From Setomelanomma holmii (lineage: Eukaryota > Ascomycota > Dothideomycetes > Pleosporales > Phaeosphaeriaceae): a stretch of 64,000 bases of DNA. Positions 49,486-62,120 of the stretch are shown piece after piece. Each line of letters begins with the position of its first letter. Position 1 is the first letter of the stretch. Position numbers and translations under genes: made by a program. The notes under the pieces were generated by a model. That model did not search any database. It was not told the origin of the DNA and saw only the letters and a list, made by a program, of their open reading frames with translations. Where the stretch lies: assembly GCA_010015745.1 (NCBI GenBank), contig ML978213.1, positions 62,001-126,000 of the forward strand, given 5' to 3'.

Positions 49486-50632
49486 TTCACTGGTAGGAGC
49501 TGCGGGAACGCTGTGAGCGTCGAAGTGTTCTATCTGTGGTTTTTCTTTTGGAAAGACTTAATGAACGACAAAAGATTGGACACTGCTTCGAGCGGGATTG
49601 TGAATTCAGCATCGGAGCCAGTGAGGATGATATCCTTTTGCTTGTAATCCCGAGCTGACATACTTGCACTGCTAGGTGGGATTGTCTACAAATGCTGGTA
49701 TGTTCTCCATGCTCATCGAGCTAACCCAAATAGACGCACCGTGGCTCCGCCGCGGATGTCCGTTGGTTGTTTCGCGTCCTGACTTGGCTCCGTCGCATAT
49801 CCGTCCAATATACTGGCGGCTGTCAAATCACTAGGTAACACCTGAAACTGCACCAGCCTGCGATGATCTCATCAAGTCCGAATGCTAAGGATAGAACTTC
49901 TTCCAGGGGGATAAGCACAGGTCGTTCCTGCATCTAGCACGTGCACCAGTTGCTAGGCTCTTCCCCACGTGGAGACATGACTGTTGTGCCGCCCAGGGCT
50001 TTGCAGGACACTTGTACACGATTCCGACTGCCCTAGCGTCATGCCCTTGGACCGCACTGATGCTATCAGTTCGAGAGAGGCTGTGTACCAAGCAGTCTTG
50101 TCGAGCCACACAGGGCAAAAGAGAGATCAATACGATGCTACGATGCGTTGTCGCGACCGCTACCATTCTAGGTAATAAAGACACCTCAAAGCGAGCTGCG
50201 CCGTTCGATGTCATGTCATGGTCGGACCACTAGCACTATCCTGCAGTCCTGTACCTTGACGGTGTTAATCTACACTACGGAGAAAGTTTGGCACAGTGGA
50301 ATCATCATTCCTTGCCAATCTTCTTTGTTCATACAGCTGAACTGGGACCTGTTGTCATGGTGCCTCACCCATGTCATGCAGAGTGGCAGAGCTGATAAGT
50401 CCGGCCGACTTTGCAGGTCGTAGCTCTGTCGTTTCAACGATTGCAGGGCGTGATACGAAGCCTGGATACTGAATATGCGAAAAGTCGACAAGCTCTTCAA
50501 CAGTCCGTCCCGTCCATATATATGATAGCGCACGCTACAGAGTCTTCCACATCGTTGCGATAACTCCGTCCTCTCTCCAAGTGATATTGATCAGCGTTGC
50601 CTTCTCTGTCGCTTGGGAGTTCGATCGTCACG
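49486..50632. promoter_or_regulatory. Bidirectional promoter region between FAS alpha and P450
   Basis: 1.15 kb between divergent starts. A TATA-like TATATAT at 50517-50523 lies about 110 bases upstream of the P450 start. A small frame of 43 codons (49661-49530, minus) lies in the FAS alpha leader and may be an upstream ORF or intron sequence (a GTATGT donor overlaps its ATG). CCGCCGCGG-type sequence occurs near 49748. Confidence 0.5.
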
Positions 50633-52368
50633 ATGTCCGCCCCGCTGGAGACCATTGCTCATTTCCCTTCTCTCGGATCATCAAAGAATGTAGCTTCTCT
50701 ATCGAGGGAGCTGATCAATTCGCACATCTTCGTTATTCTTCCACCCTTGGTTGCAACCATTCTTTTTCTATACATCACATGTCATCTTATCTATAATCTT
50801 TACTTTCATCCCTATGCCAAGTACCCGGGTCCTTTTCTCGCAAACATCACCGATCTCTATGCAGGTTATCATGCATGGAAAGGTGACATTCATCTGGACA
50901 TGTGGCGATGTCACCAGATTTACGGTAACAAAGTTCGATACGCTCCGAATCGTCTAAACATTAACACCGTCACTGGCTTGAAGAGTGTGTAACTAGCCAA
51001 GCACCATCTTTAACAATAAGCTAACATGTGGTAGATATATACAAGGATGGCAAGCCGTATCTCAAAAGCAAAAACTATGCTGCCATGGTGCATCAAGCTA
51101 CAAACACGCTTACCGTACGCGATCGCAAAGACCACGGACGACGAAGGCGTGTTATTCAGCAAGGATTATCCGATGCCACATTGCGCGCTTTCGAGCCCCA
51201 CATGTACGAGATCATTAATCGCTTCTGCGACCGCATGATCCAGACTGTCGAAGAAGGAAGCAAAAGCCAAGAGGCCGGCGACCTAGCGACCAGCACTCAA
51301 GCTGAGGAGACATGGAAGACATCGAGAAATATGTCCGAGTGGTGCAACTACCTGGCCTTTGACCTTATGGCAACCTTCATCTTCAGCGGCAAGTACAACA
51401 TGCTTGAGCGCGAGCAATATCGCTATGTTGTGCAGTGCATCGAGGAGTCCAACATCCGCGTCTCTTCAATTCTGCAGGCACCCATTCTTAAGGCCTTTCG
51501 CATGGACCGTCTCTTCTTTCCGCGTGCTATTGTAGCTCGTAACATGTTCCTCGGCTTCGTTGGTAAACTCCTCCGCGACACCAAGAAGAACGATCGGTCT
51601 CAGCGCAAGGACCTTTTCGAAATGCTATCCCATGCCAAAGATCCAGAGACCGGCAAAGGCTTCTCTCCCGAAGAGATCGTCGCGGAAAGCGTAACTTTGG
51701 TAGTCGCCGGCGCTGATACTTCGGCTACTGCTATGGCTGCTATCTTCTTCTATCTTTCGCGCAACCCTGATGCGTACGCCCGCGCCGCTGCAGAGGTCCG
51801 TTCCACATTCACTTCTGTCGAAGAGATCCAAGGAGGCGTCAAGCTCAACAGCTGCCGCTATCTCCGCGCTTGCATCGACGAGGCGATGCGCATGTCTCCT
51901 TCTGTCGGTCAGACCCTCGCTCGTGAAGTCCCAGCTGGCGGCGCCATTGTCGATGGCGACTTTATTCCCGGTGGCTGCGACGTTGGCGTTCCCATCTACT
52001 CTATCCATCATAAAGACGAGGTCTATCCGGATCCTTTCAACTATAACCCAGAGCGCTGGATGGTTGAGAAAGAGGGCGCATGCCAACAAATCTTGGATAT
52101 GTACGCCGCCTATAATCCTTTCTCGGTTGGGCCTCGCTCGTGTATGGGAAAGGGCGTTGCCTTAGTCGAGATGATGGCTACGTTTGCTGTGGTATTGTTC
52201 CGGCTCGACTTCAAGATGGCCGACAGTGACACTGCGGGAGGGAAGCCTGGCAAGGAGTATGGAAGACACAGGTCAAGCGAATATCAGCTTCGCGACCATA
52301 TCACAAGTGCTAAGGAGGGACCAATGCTGCGGTTCAGGCCGAGGATCATCAAGGAGATTGTTGCATAG
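50633..52368 (+). CDS. Cytochrome P450 monooxygenase (second, cluster)
   Basis: Two exons, 50633-50984 and 51035-52368, give 561 residues. An N-terminal membrane anchor (about 36-58) is followed by the hinge YAKYPGPFLANITDLYAGYH. The C-helix WR-type region is NTLTVRDRKDHGRRRRVI. The I-helix has AGADTSATA with the oxygen-activating Thr, the K-helix ExxR is DEAMRMSP, then YNPERWM, and the heme loop is FSVGPRSCMGKGVALVEM. This plan matches the large class of fungal P450s that hydroxylate small aromatic or polyketide substrates (benzoate 4-monooxygenase-like). The first in-frame ATG is 50633; the frame extends upstream only with non-ATG codons. It shares a promoter region with FAS alpha, which suggests co-regulation and a tailoring role on the FAS product. 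Confidence 0.92.
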
Positions 52369-53719
52369 ATTCGACTCGTCGAACATTAATCATGGGTTAA
52401 TCGGGATCAAGCATCTTGCTAAAGTGTAACGTTCTGCATATCGCATTTCACATGTACATATTGTGTTTCAACGTTAGTATCGCGAATGCCAGGAAATGAT
52501 AGACAACTGCATATCAACGACTAAGCTTAGATGGGCGTGACTGACACAATCATCATTACTATCCGTCTCACTGATCTTCGTCCCAATCAATTTTCTACCA
52601 AGCTTTGAACCTCAATTTCTGCTAGCATTCTTAAATTACTTGAAATCGCTCTGAGGCTTGACTGGCTTGCTCAAACGCTAGAGCAGAAAGATCAGAAATC
52701 GCGAAATGCAGCAAAGTATCTTTGCGCTCGAAAAGATGACCTTTCAGTCAGCCATCAAGCCTGCGATAGCATCAGTGACATTGTCGGAGGAATTGCGAAG
52801 TGGTCTAATCATTTCTGGACTAGTGTGCACGTCATGCTTGGCGCGAGCTTGATCTCGGGGATGACATCTCTTCTGCTTTCCCGAACCCCCGCCTAATGAA
52901 TATTATCGACAACACGTGCACGTGTAGACGGCTTCTACATAGCTTCTATGCATCAATTATACACATCTGGAAAGACGAGGCAGTGCACTCTTGTGGAGAA
53001 CGGTCTATTGAAGCGACCGAAACGCGTTCGAACGCGTCACTCAAGGAGCCAACCTCGTTCAGATGTGTCCGGAATCGGCCTTGCGGCCTCGTCGAATGTC
53101 ATTTCACTGGATCTGACCGAGGGTGGATCGCCGGTGTTATTGGAAAGAATCTTGGCTTGGGGGGCCGTGGATCGACGTGATCATTCCCACCATGCTCAGG
53201 GGTGTGCATCACACCGACGCTGCAAGACTCCGGCGGGAGGAAATGATGACGTTGACAGCATCTCCGTCCTCGCAGTCACTTCGCGCCTCGAAGAAGCTAA
53301 CATGCGACGGGTCGAGGTGGCTCAGCATTGTCTCGGTAACCGTTGGAAAGTGTGGCTGCAGACTAGCTGCACAGCTACTCTTCCATGCTGGATTAGGTGG
53401 CAGACAGTAGAGCGCAATGCCTTTGTGATTGGACTAACACGCGAAGTCCGCCACTATGCCAGTCTTCATGCCAAACTTGGACCGAACATCGAGAAAAATA
53501 CCGCGGAGGGATTGCACCGCGCGCTCCAGACAGTCATCATGTATCTTGGCTGAGTAGCTCTCGGGCACCCCTCGAGGATGATAGACAATGGGTGCAGCAG
53601 ACAGCTACATCAACAATGGACCGATTCTCAACACCCTAGTGTCTGGACCCTTTCCGTTCGTTTGTACTCCAGAAAGTCGCAAGTTTGCGGTACTTGCCTG
53701 AATACCCGTCCTCGGCAGG
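52369..53719. other. Intergenic region with one unrecognised 201-codon frame
   Basis: 1.35 kb between the P450 stop and the ABC transporter start. The only sizeable frame, 52948-53553, is listed separately. AT-rich before 52700. Confidence 0.4.
52948..53553 (+). other. Unrecognised open frame of 201 codons, possibly a gene relic
   Basis: Starts at an ATG and is open to a TGA at 53553. The part SSNVISLDLTEGG...RILAWGAVD resembles the third strand of a short-chain dehydrogenase. The continuation that would fit (DVIIPTMLRG) lies in another frame from 53123. This suggests a frameshifted SDR relic rather than an intact gene, but the C-terminal 90 residues match nothing I recognise. Confidence 0.25.
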
Positions 53720-56700
53720 ATGTCACATTCGTTTCGATTCCTTAATGTGAACAGATGCACGATAGACACACAGAAGGACTTCGGCCCTACCAACGCCTAT
53801 TGTTATGGAGGCTTCGACTTTACCTTGTTCTTTGAGGAGACCTTGTTGTCGATAGTGCCTTTCGCACTCATACTGCCTGTTCTTGTGCTTAGGCTGTATC
53901 GACTCAATAAAGCAAGCATAGTTGTCGATGGGGGTCGTTGGCATTTCGCGAAGCAGGTGTGTATAGCGAAGGGGTGGTTGCGCGACTGACTCTATGGCTG
54001 ACAATGCCTAGGCTCTATATGTTCTTTATGGAGCTGTACAAGTGCTGTCGCTCGGCGCGATAGTGATGCCCGATACGATCAAGACAAACACGACCATCGT
54101 CAGCGCTGTGATCAACCTCTTTGCAATATTCACTTTGGCCGCTGTGTCAAATTTCGAGCACTATCGGAATCCTCGGCCCTCGTCGCCTATTGGCCTCTAC
54201 TTGGTGCTCACCTGGGTATTTGACCTCGCCAAGGTTCGAACACTCCTCGCTGTACGAGATGGGAAACCGCTTGCCTCCATGGCTGCTGTGTCTGCAGGGC
54301 TCAAGTTCGCACTGGTAGTATCGGAGTTGAAAGAGAAGCGAGCGTGGTTAAAAGACCCCAAGGCGTTTCCTGCGCCAGAGTCCACAGCAAACTTCTTCAA
54401 CCGCCTGACATTCTTTTGGGTCAATCCACTGTTATTGAGAGGCTTTGGACAGCCGATACAGGAAAAGGATCTGCCAGAAGTGCAAGATCAGATCGTCGGC
54501 GGGAAGAACTTACTTGCTTTCGCTGAGCGATGGGAGAAGTGTATGTATCAACTTCGGCTTCTCAATGACCTGTGCTAATGACTTCAATGGCAGATCCTCA
54601 CAAGGACAAACCCAACGCGCTGTTCAAGCTCGCCCTCAGACATCACTGGCGAACTTTCGCATCAGTCATTCTGCCTCGTATTTGCTTCACCGCATTCAAT
54701 TTCAGCCAGCCGTTCTTGTTGCAGCGCACGCTCAAATATCTGTCGGGCTACGACTACGGCAACCGTCCATCAGTAGGGAACGGTCTCATTGCATCTTACG
54801 TCCTCGTATACATGGGCTTTGGCATCACGAATGCGATGCACCAACATCGTAATTACCGCAGCATCTCGAAACTTCGAGGATCACTCATCGGAGTCATCTA
54901 CAAGAAGACTTTGGGCATGAGCTCCTCGGCGCTTGCTGAATCGGAGGCTGTAACGCTGATGAACGCTGACGTAGAGCGTATAACAGTTGGTCTCCGTCAA
55001 TCCCAAGAGTTATGGGCAAGCTTTTATGAAATCGCGCTATCTGTATATCTGCTTTTCGAGCAAATAAGTTGGGCGGCTTTGACGCCTTTGGGCGTCATCT
55101 TTCTTTGCACAACGGCTGCGATAGGTGCTTCGCCTAAGTTGGCATCTTCCCAGAAGACATGGCTCGACAAGATCCAGGCTCGCGTCGATGCAACAGCGTC
55201 AATGTTAGGATCGATGAAGGCGGTCAAAATGGCTGGACTCACACCGGACCTCGGCAAAAAGATCCACGACTTGCGTGAAACCGAGATTGCGACCGCAAGA
55301 ACTTTTCGTGGAATGCTTGTCAAAATTACCACATTTTGTAAGTGTCACATGCACTTTCGATAGCAAGGCTGACAAGTAACAGCATTTGCAAGCACGTCCT
55401 TCAGTCCCGTCGTTGCTCTCGGCACGTACATATTCATGGCGAAGTATCATGGCTACCCGGATCTTACCTTAGAGCGAGGCTTGACATCACTCGTGCTTAT
55501 GAATCTGCTGCTCGAGCCTGTGGCGTTCTTCATAACTGCTTTGTCCGGATTGATCAACACAATGAGCTGCATGGAGCGCATTCGTATCTATGTCAACACG
55601 GAGCGTCGCAACGAACCGATGCTTTACCGTCCTCGATCCACGCGCCCAGGTGTACCGGGAGCACCGCTTGCCTCTCCACCGCCCGCGTATTCGCAATTTT
55701 CGCTCAACAATATTTCTGAGGAAATAGAGGAGGCGCTCCCGGACTGGCTACCTTCACATAAGAACGAGAAGAACGAGGAGCTTTCTGCAAGTGCGAGAGA
55801 AAAGCAGCCGATAGTCACGTCCCAAGACGCCGACATAAGTAGCGACGACATCACCTTGGCGTCGGCTCATGAGAGACGAAATTGCATCGTGGCTGAGAAT
55901 GCTAGCTGTGGTTGGGATCGACAGAAATTGCCCACGCTCATGAACCTCAACTTCAAGATCAAGGAAGGGACTGTGACTATGGTTGTCGGTCCGGTAAGCA
56001 GCGGAAAGTCCACGCTGCTCAAGGCACTGCTAGGCGAAACGCCAGCTGCCAAAGGCTTGCAGAGATCGTTCTTTACGGAAGTGGCTTACTGCAGTCAAAG
56101 TCCCTGGCTAGTCAATGGTACTCTGAGAGAGAATATCATCCACGGGTCGGATCTCGATCCAACATGGTATAATACTGTCATACAGGCATGTGATCTGGAG
56201 ACGGATATCTCCAATATGCCGCTCGGAGATGAGACCATCGTCGGTAGCAAGGGTCTAAGTCTCTCTGGCGGCCAGCAACAACGTGTTGCACTCGCCCGAG
56301 CGATTTACTTCCGAAGGTCCATTGTTTTGATCGATGATGTTTTGTGCGGCCTCGATGCTTCAACTGAAGAGCATGTCTTTGAGGCGGTGCTTGGAGAAAA
56401 TGGTCTCCTCCGGGGCGCTGACACCACTGTCATCTACGTCACAAACGCAGTATATCGCTTTGAACAAGCTGATCACATCATCACATTGGGCTCCGATGGC
56501 ACTATCACTGAGCAGGGCACATTCGATGAACTCAGGCAGCAAGGCGGTTATGTGAGTAACCTGACGCGGCGCGGTGATCGAAACATCCAGAAGCAAGGCG
56601 AGCGCCACGCCATCAAAGGATTCAAGCAATCGTTGGTGCACATGAAAACGGAGGAATGTATCGTCAAGGATAATGCTGCGGGCGACCTCACAATTTACTC

Positions 56701-58530
56701 TTATTACATCGGCACTTTCGGTTGGATGCGATGGCTGGTCTTTTGTTTCTTCTGTGCTCTCTACGGATTTGGAACTGCATTTCCCAGTGAGTTCTGCTTA
56801 TTACTCCAGAAGAGCTTTACTGACCAGATCTAGATGTGTGGGTGAAATGGTGGGCTACATACAACCAGGCTCATCCCAATGAGCACATTGCATGGTATCT
56901 CGGCATGTACCTTCTCCTAGCCATTCTGGGCCTCAGCTCGCTCGTCGTCGCATGCTGGGTGCTCATCATGACAATGACACCGCAAGCAGGCCGTCAACTT
57001 CACGAGAGGCTACTGCAAAGCGTACTGAATGCGCCAATGTCATTCTTCGCCACGACAGACACTGGTATAACAACCAACCGCTTCAGTCAGGATCTGGAGC
57101 TTATTGACATGGAGCTGCCTGTTGCATTAATTCGTACTGCAATGATGTTCTTCGTACTCCTGGCTCAGCTACTTGTCATTCTCGCATCCGCGAAGTGGGT
57201 CGGTATCGCTATGCCGGCCATAGTAGTGGTGATCTATTTCTTGCAGGTCTACTACCTTCGCACATCTCGACGCCTCCGGATCTTGGACATCGAAACAAAA
57301 GCTTATCTTGGTACACAATTTCTGGAGATGCTAAGCGGTCTCATCACTGTTCGCGCCTTCCAGTGGGAATATCAGCACCTCTCGCGCTTCCTCGACATGC
57401 TCAAAAAAGCTCAACGACCATTTTATCTTCTATACTGTGTGCAAAGATGGCTCAATATGATTCTGGATCTTATAGTTGGCGGCATGGCCATCTTGCTGGT
57501 CACCATAGCCATCAAGACTAAGGGAACTGTGGACCCTGGCATGACTGGTCTCGCTCTTACCAACCTTGTAGGCTTTTCGCAGATGCTGAAGCAGCTCATC
57601 ACCAACTGGACCCTACTTGAAACATCAATGGGTGCTCTCGCGCGAATCCGCAGCTTTACTGGCTCAGTAGAGACGGAAAATCTCCCAGGAGAAGACCAGC
57701 CTGCACCCGAACACTGGCCCAATTTCGGCGGTATCGAATTCCGCCATGTCGTGGCATCACACAAGAAGTCGAAGAAGGCTACGCTGAACGACATATCAGT
57801 CGCAATTCCACCAGGCACGAAACTGGCGCTTGTTGGCCGCTCTGGCTCTGGCAAGTCATCGCTCATCGCGGCACTTCTCCGCCTCATGGACGTTTCGTCC
57901 GGCCAGATCATTATCGACGGTCTCGACATATCGACGCTTCCTCGCCAACTGGTGCGTAGCCGACTCATCGCGCTTCCGCAAGACCCGTATGTCCTCGCCG
58001 GTACTGTCCGTGAGAATATCGACCCGCTCGGCACCGTCTCGGACGACCAAGTCATCTCGGCACTCCGAAAGGTCAAACTCGACCACCTTCTCGATAACCC
58101 CGACATTGGACTCAACGCCAAATTAAGCCCAGATATGCTTTCCCACGGGCAATGTCAACTTCTCTGCCTCGCACGCGCCATGATGCGGCGCTCCTCCATC
58201 CTCATTCTCGATGAGGCCACAGCGTCCGTAGACGTGCATACCGACGCACTCATGCAAGACATCATTCGTACGGAGTTCAAGCACCACACCGTCATTGCAG
58301 CTGCGCATCGTCTAGATACTATCATCGACTTCAATGCAGTGCTTGTGCTCGATCAAGGCAGGGTTCTCGAAAGTGATAATCCGCAGAACCTGCTGGCGAG
58401 GGACACCGCGTTCAAGGAGTTGTGGCAGATTCAGAAGGGGGAGAATAGGGACTGGGGGCGGAGTACACTGAGTATGTTGAACGATGCAGGGGACCGTGCG
58501 AGCTTGATGAGTTTTGCGACGGGGAGGTAG
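53720..58530 (+). CDS. ABC-C (MRP-type) full transporter
   Basis: Five exons, 53720-53956, 54012-54540, 54594-55337, 55383-56786 and 56834-58530, give 1536 residues. Plan: an N-terminal TMD0-like segment beginning with the fungal DFGPTNAYCYGGFDFTLFFEE pattern, TMD1, NBD1 (Walker A GPVSSGKST, signature LSGGQQQR, Walker B IVLIDDV with Cys-Gly following), TMD2, and NBD2 (Walker A GRSGSGKSS, degenerate signature LSHGQCQL, Walker B ILILDEATASVD). The insertion of about 100 residues before NBD1 is disordered. NBD1 lacks the catalytic Glu after Walker B (Asp-Val instead), normal for the degenerate site of ABC-C proteins. Members in fungal clusters export metabolites or protect the producer. It sits between the P450 and the bZIP gene. 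Confidence 0.93.
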
Positions 58531-59388
58531 GTGGGCCCAGAAGGGCGCATTATTGGTGTGGAGCGTTTGTTTGCATATTCATAGACTGGCATATTACGCT
58601 TTCCTTCACCTTGTACATAGCTTCGCGCATGTAAATAATGTAGAGCATCATCTGGACGTCTTTGTGCTATATACACATTGGTTTGTGCTCTTGTGACCGT
58701 CTCCATGAGCTTCTATCGCATATGGACCTTACGAATACCTTCTTCGTACATTCACACAATGAATTGCCTTCTTGCATGGGCAATATCAGTAACTTTCACG
58801 AAGCACCTCCGTCTCGCAGCTTCGTTGCCGAGCACCAGCAGAACAATTTGGCAACTCAAGTGGAGGTGGGCGCCACAGTCTCCATCTCACAACCCTTCCT
58901 CCTGTCCATGCTTCCATTCCATACCACTCGCGCCGTATTGAATTGCGGCACAGGCTCCCACGATCTTCATTTCCGACACATCCAATCAAATTGACACGTC
59001 ATGCACAAAATTTAACAGGGCCTTGGACAGGCGCAGATCCCTACTTAGCGTTCTCTTACTTCCCGGGGCTAATGCATCTTGATTCCCGAATGATATCGAG
59101 CCTTCGATTAGCTTGGTCGGTCTCCAGGTCAAAATTGGTGATCGCGCACTGTGCGCAGGTCGCTATGTTGGTTCAGTCGGTTTGCGTCGCGGTGGGCGAT
59201 CCAGCATACTTGGGCAATGGCAAAGGGTCGCAACAATATCTGTGCCGCGTTGACTAGCTGCGTTGAAGGTCCTCCGCCACGCGTCAACTCTCGCGTAGTG
59301 TAGCGAACGGGCGGAGCGGGAATCGCGACGGGCACGTGATGTGGGCCGGACACCTGAGCAGTCATGTATCGTCTGGAGCTTGTCTTGG
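58531..59388. other. Intergenic region between convergent ABC and bZIP genes
   Basis: 860 bases between two convergent stops; small overlapping frames only. Contains the 3' regions of both genes. Confidence 0.4.
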
Positions 59389-60201
59389 CTACCTCTCATC
59401 CATAATTTGCAGCACAGTCGAGTTCCGGACAGTACATTCCTCGCGACCTTTGCAGCCAAGGGATGCCCGGACTGCATCTATGTCCCCGTCGCCACGCATC
59501 TCAATGATGATGGCTGTGGCTGTATCGCAGGAGATCTCGAGGCCCTTGTTTGGAGGTGGAATATCGACGTTTGATGTTGGTGGGCAAAAGCAGTCAGCGG
59601 TATTAGGACAGTCTGGTGCTTCTGATACGGGAGGTTCGGGGACGAGGTCCCGACTCCCGCGTTCGACTTGGTTCACGTCGTAGTCTCGTCGTCCAGAGGA
59701 GTACTTCCCTTGCGTTGGACCGCATTTTGATAGGCGGAGTCCGTCCATCTCCATTTCTTGGATTACTTGAGGGGCGTTATTGTGTTCTCGCGCATTCCCA
59801 GGACAACATTGGGTGCGCGACACTGGCTCATCAAGCTGCTGGGCGCTATCAAGCGGATGTGCGGCAACCGCTCCTGGGATTGAAGTCGCCTTAGGCGTTA
59901 CGCACTGTATTGTTGCTACCTTTGTTAGAGCAATGCGCTGGGTCTGAACAGGTGCGTCGTTCCCATTGAATTTTCGAAGAAAGCTTTGCACCTCTTCCTG
60001 TGTCACACCACGCTGCGCAAGCATACTTCGAAGCCCTAGATTCTCTTGTGCAACTCTGCGTGCAGCACGTTGCATGTCCTGGGTGGCTTCGACGCCTTTC
60101 AGCTCATAGTCGCGCACGCGTTGCTGCAGATCCTCGATCAGCTCTCTGCGCTTGTTACGCGACCGGCGCTGATTCTCTCGTATACGCGCCGATGTCAGCA
60201 T
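59389..60201 (-). CDS. bZIP transcription factor
   Basis: A single exon of 270 residues starting MLTSARIREN. The basic region ENQRRSRNKRRELIEDLQQR has the bZIP N-x7-R signature and is followed by a short, imperfect zipper with the family block YELKGVEATQDMQRAARRVA and RGVTQEEVQSFLR. The middle is disordered. The C-terminal block SCDTATAIIIEMRGDGDIDA...CTVRN...LQIMDE, with its spaced cysteines, is shared by many fungal cluster-associated bZIP proteins. It probably binds DNA as a dimer in the nucleus. Its position between two transporter genes makes it the best candidate for a pathway-specific activator of the FAS cluster, since the Fungal_trans_2 protein lacks a DNA-binding domain. Confidence 0.88.
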   Translation of the reverse strand: MLTSARIRENQRRSRNKRRELIEDLQQRVRDYELKGVEATQDMQRAARRVAQENLGLRSMLAQRGVTQEEVQSFLRKFNGNDAPVQTQRIALTKVATIQCVTPKATSIPGAVAAHPLDSAQQLDEPVSRTQCCPGNAREHNNAPQVIQEMEMDGLRLSKCGPTQGKYSSGRRDYDVNQVERGSRDLVPEPPVSEAPDCPNTADCFCPPTSNVDIPPPNKGLEISCDTATAIIIEMRGDGDIDAVRASLGCKGREECTVRNSTVLQIMDER

Positions 60202-60552
60202 GTCACTTCCCTGAACAAGGTCAGCTACCCCTGCTTAACGAAGTCCGATCTCTGACGCACTTTGTTGGACATTCTGAATGAATATAATGGTTTTGTGAGG
60301 TCGACGAGGGCTAAGTGGATGTTTTGCGGAGTTTGGCGGGAAGCCGCGTTTCCATTTTGGGTGGGGCTTGCAGAAGGCACGCATCATCGCTAACTTAAAC
60401 ACCACGTTCTCGTCCTTCATCAACCACAATACCATCTTCGTCATAACAGGTGAACCTTGATGGTGTTCACGAAGGCAGGGAAACCACAGAGATTGCCGCC
60501 ACTGCGACACTCGTTCAGCGAGCGCTATATTCTAGACTCTACGAACTACAAT
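60202..60552. other. Intergenic region
   Basis: 350 bases upstream of the bZIP start and downstream of the MFS stop. A minus-strand frame crosses it (60235-60510) without family features. Confidence 0.4.
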
Positions 60553-62100
60553 CTACACTCCAGGTGCAGGTCTGTCAAGCGATGTACCCCTTACTTGCCG
60601 GGTTTTCAGTCTGCAAAGTTGAAGCATGAAACCGCTTGCAACTACATGCGAAAGGCCTGCGAAGATCTGCGTATACAGATACTCCCGAGAATAAGCCGGC
60701 CGCCTGAGCTTGAGTGCGATACCTTCTGAGGCTGAAAGACTCGTTGATGGCACTCAGCTAACAGGCTTCGAACACATACCTATTGACGGTGTGATTGTTG
60801 ATACGGCAAAGGTAAGGTTGAATCAAGTAACAGTCGTTGCAACGAGTTGAGGTAGATGATTGATTGCTAGAAGCAGCAAGGTTGCACCTCCTAGAGGAAA
60901 TACACCTTGTGCACGGGCTACCTAGTCGCCTGATTAGGTGCTTTCACTTTACGTACGGTAGTTTGATTCCCAACAGTGATGACCGATGCCCACGATAAAG
61001 ATAACAGAGATTGCAAGTTCTTGATGTTCGCGACCCCTACACATAGCGGCCTAATTGTCTAAGTGGGGTAGGGTATTAGTATCCACCACATACCATACAT
61101 AGAGGCCTTGAGGTTAACTCGCCATCCAGAATACTCCAAGTATTTCCCAGCAAAGCATCGCAAAGAACATTGTCAACCCGTAAGACGTCGCTGGTAGCCA
61201 GAAGGTCATGCAAGAGAGCCCACAAAGTAACGTAAAAGCACCCGCTGTGTCAGTGAGACTCCATCGATCGCTCAATATGCCAATGATTGGGCGTCCAACC
61301 GCGGTGCCGATGTCGAGTATGTTGATTATGTCCGTAGCTTGATCTCTCGAGAGTCCCATGGACAGTGCGAAGTCTGCAAACGAGAACAGGAGAACCACGT
61401 ACCCGAGCATGCTAGTGAAAGCCCATGCAAGCAGTAGTAGTACATCGTACTGTCGAATGAGGTTGGTATCAAATCCAAGCTGCGTTGGCGAAATCGCATG
61501 ATTACGATCCCGAATCACGATAATGGCAAGGATAATCGCTACGAATGCGATCATACCGGTGATGCGCAGAGCCCAGCTGATGTTCCAACGCTGGATTATG
61601 GCCTCAGTGCCCCATGTAAACGCAGCTCCACCAACGCCGGACCCGGCAGCGCTGATTCCATTCGCGTGGCTACGTTGTCGGAAGAACCATTGAGACAAGA
61701 TTGGCAGCGCGGGGATATATAGGAAGCCTATACCGCACCCAATAAGCACTCCTTGCGAGATGTGCAGTTGCCAAATTCGAGTCGCGAACGAAGCTGAGAT
61801 GTAGCCAGCGCACTGTATGACCGCCTCGAATAGCATGACCGGATGCGTGCCGAAGGTCCTGATGAGGATTGTGACAACCGGTGCAACAAGCATGGCAATG
61901 GCAAAGTTGAAGCCATCGATGAAAGCGTAGTCCCAGGCCGATGCTTCCGAAAGACATTATCGGCAAATAATGGGACAAGTAAATGCCGTATGACTATTGA
62001 TGCCGCTGTCAGGACGTGTGCGGAAAGAGAATCATGGAGCAACAAAGAAGAAGATACCCACGGATACTGCACCTCAGGTGAAACAATTCAGGGTGAAGCA
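60553..62100 (-). pseudogene. MFS (monocarboxylate-porter-like) transporter with broken N-terminus
   Basis: The body is intact: 61893-61123, 61058-60953 and 60731-60553 join in phase into 351 residues with about 11 membrane helices. It ends SLLSLSW...SEGIALKLRRP...QIFAGLSHVVASG, typical of fungal MCT-like MFS proteins. The intron after GVFWM starts with GC (GCGAGT at 61122) and ends TTAG, so it is a GC-AG intron. The next intron is about 220 bases. Upstream of the Met at 61893 the expected first helix (SYGIYLSHYL, then DYAFIDGFNFAIA) is still legible, but in different frames. Two single-base shifts lie near 61935-61975 and two in-frame stops (TGA, TAG) lie near 61994-62010. The protein may start late at 61893 without helix 1, or the gene is dead. 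Probable former cluster exporter. Confidence 0.65.
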
Positions 62101-62120
62101 AGCAGCTACACAGACCCAAC

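Noticed and set aside
53588..53705. An upstream first exon for the ABC transporter starting MGAADSYINN
   Set aside because: The frame cannot be joined in phase by canonical sites, and the ATG at 53720 gives a family-like start directly.
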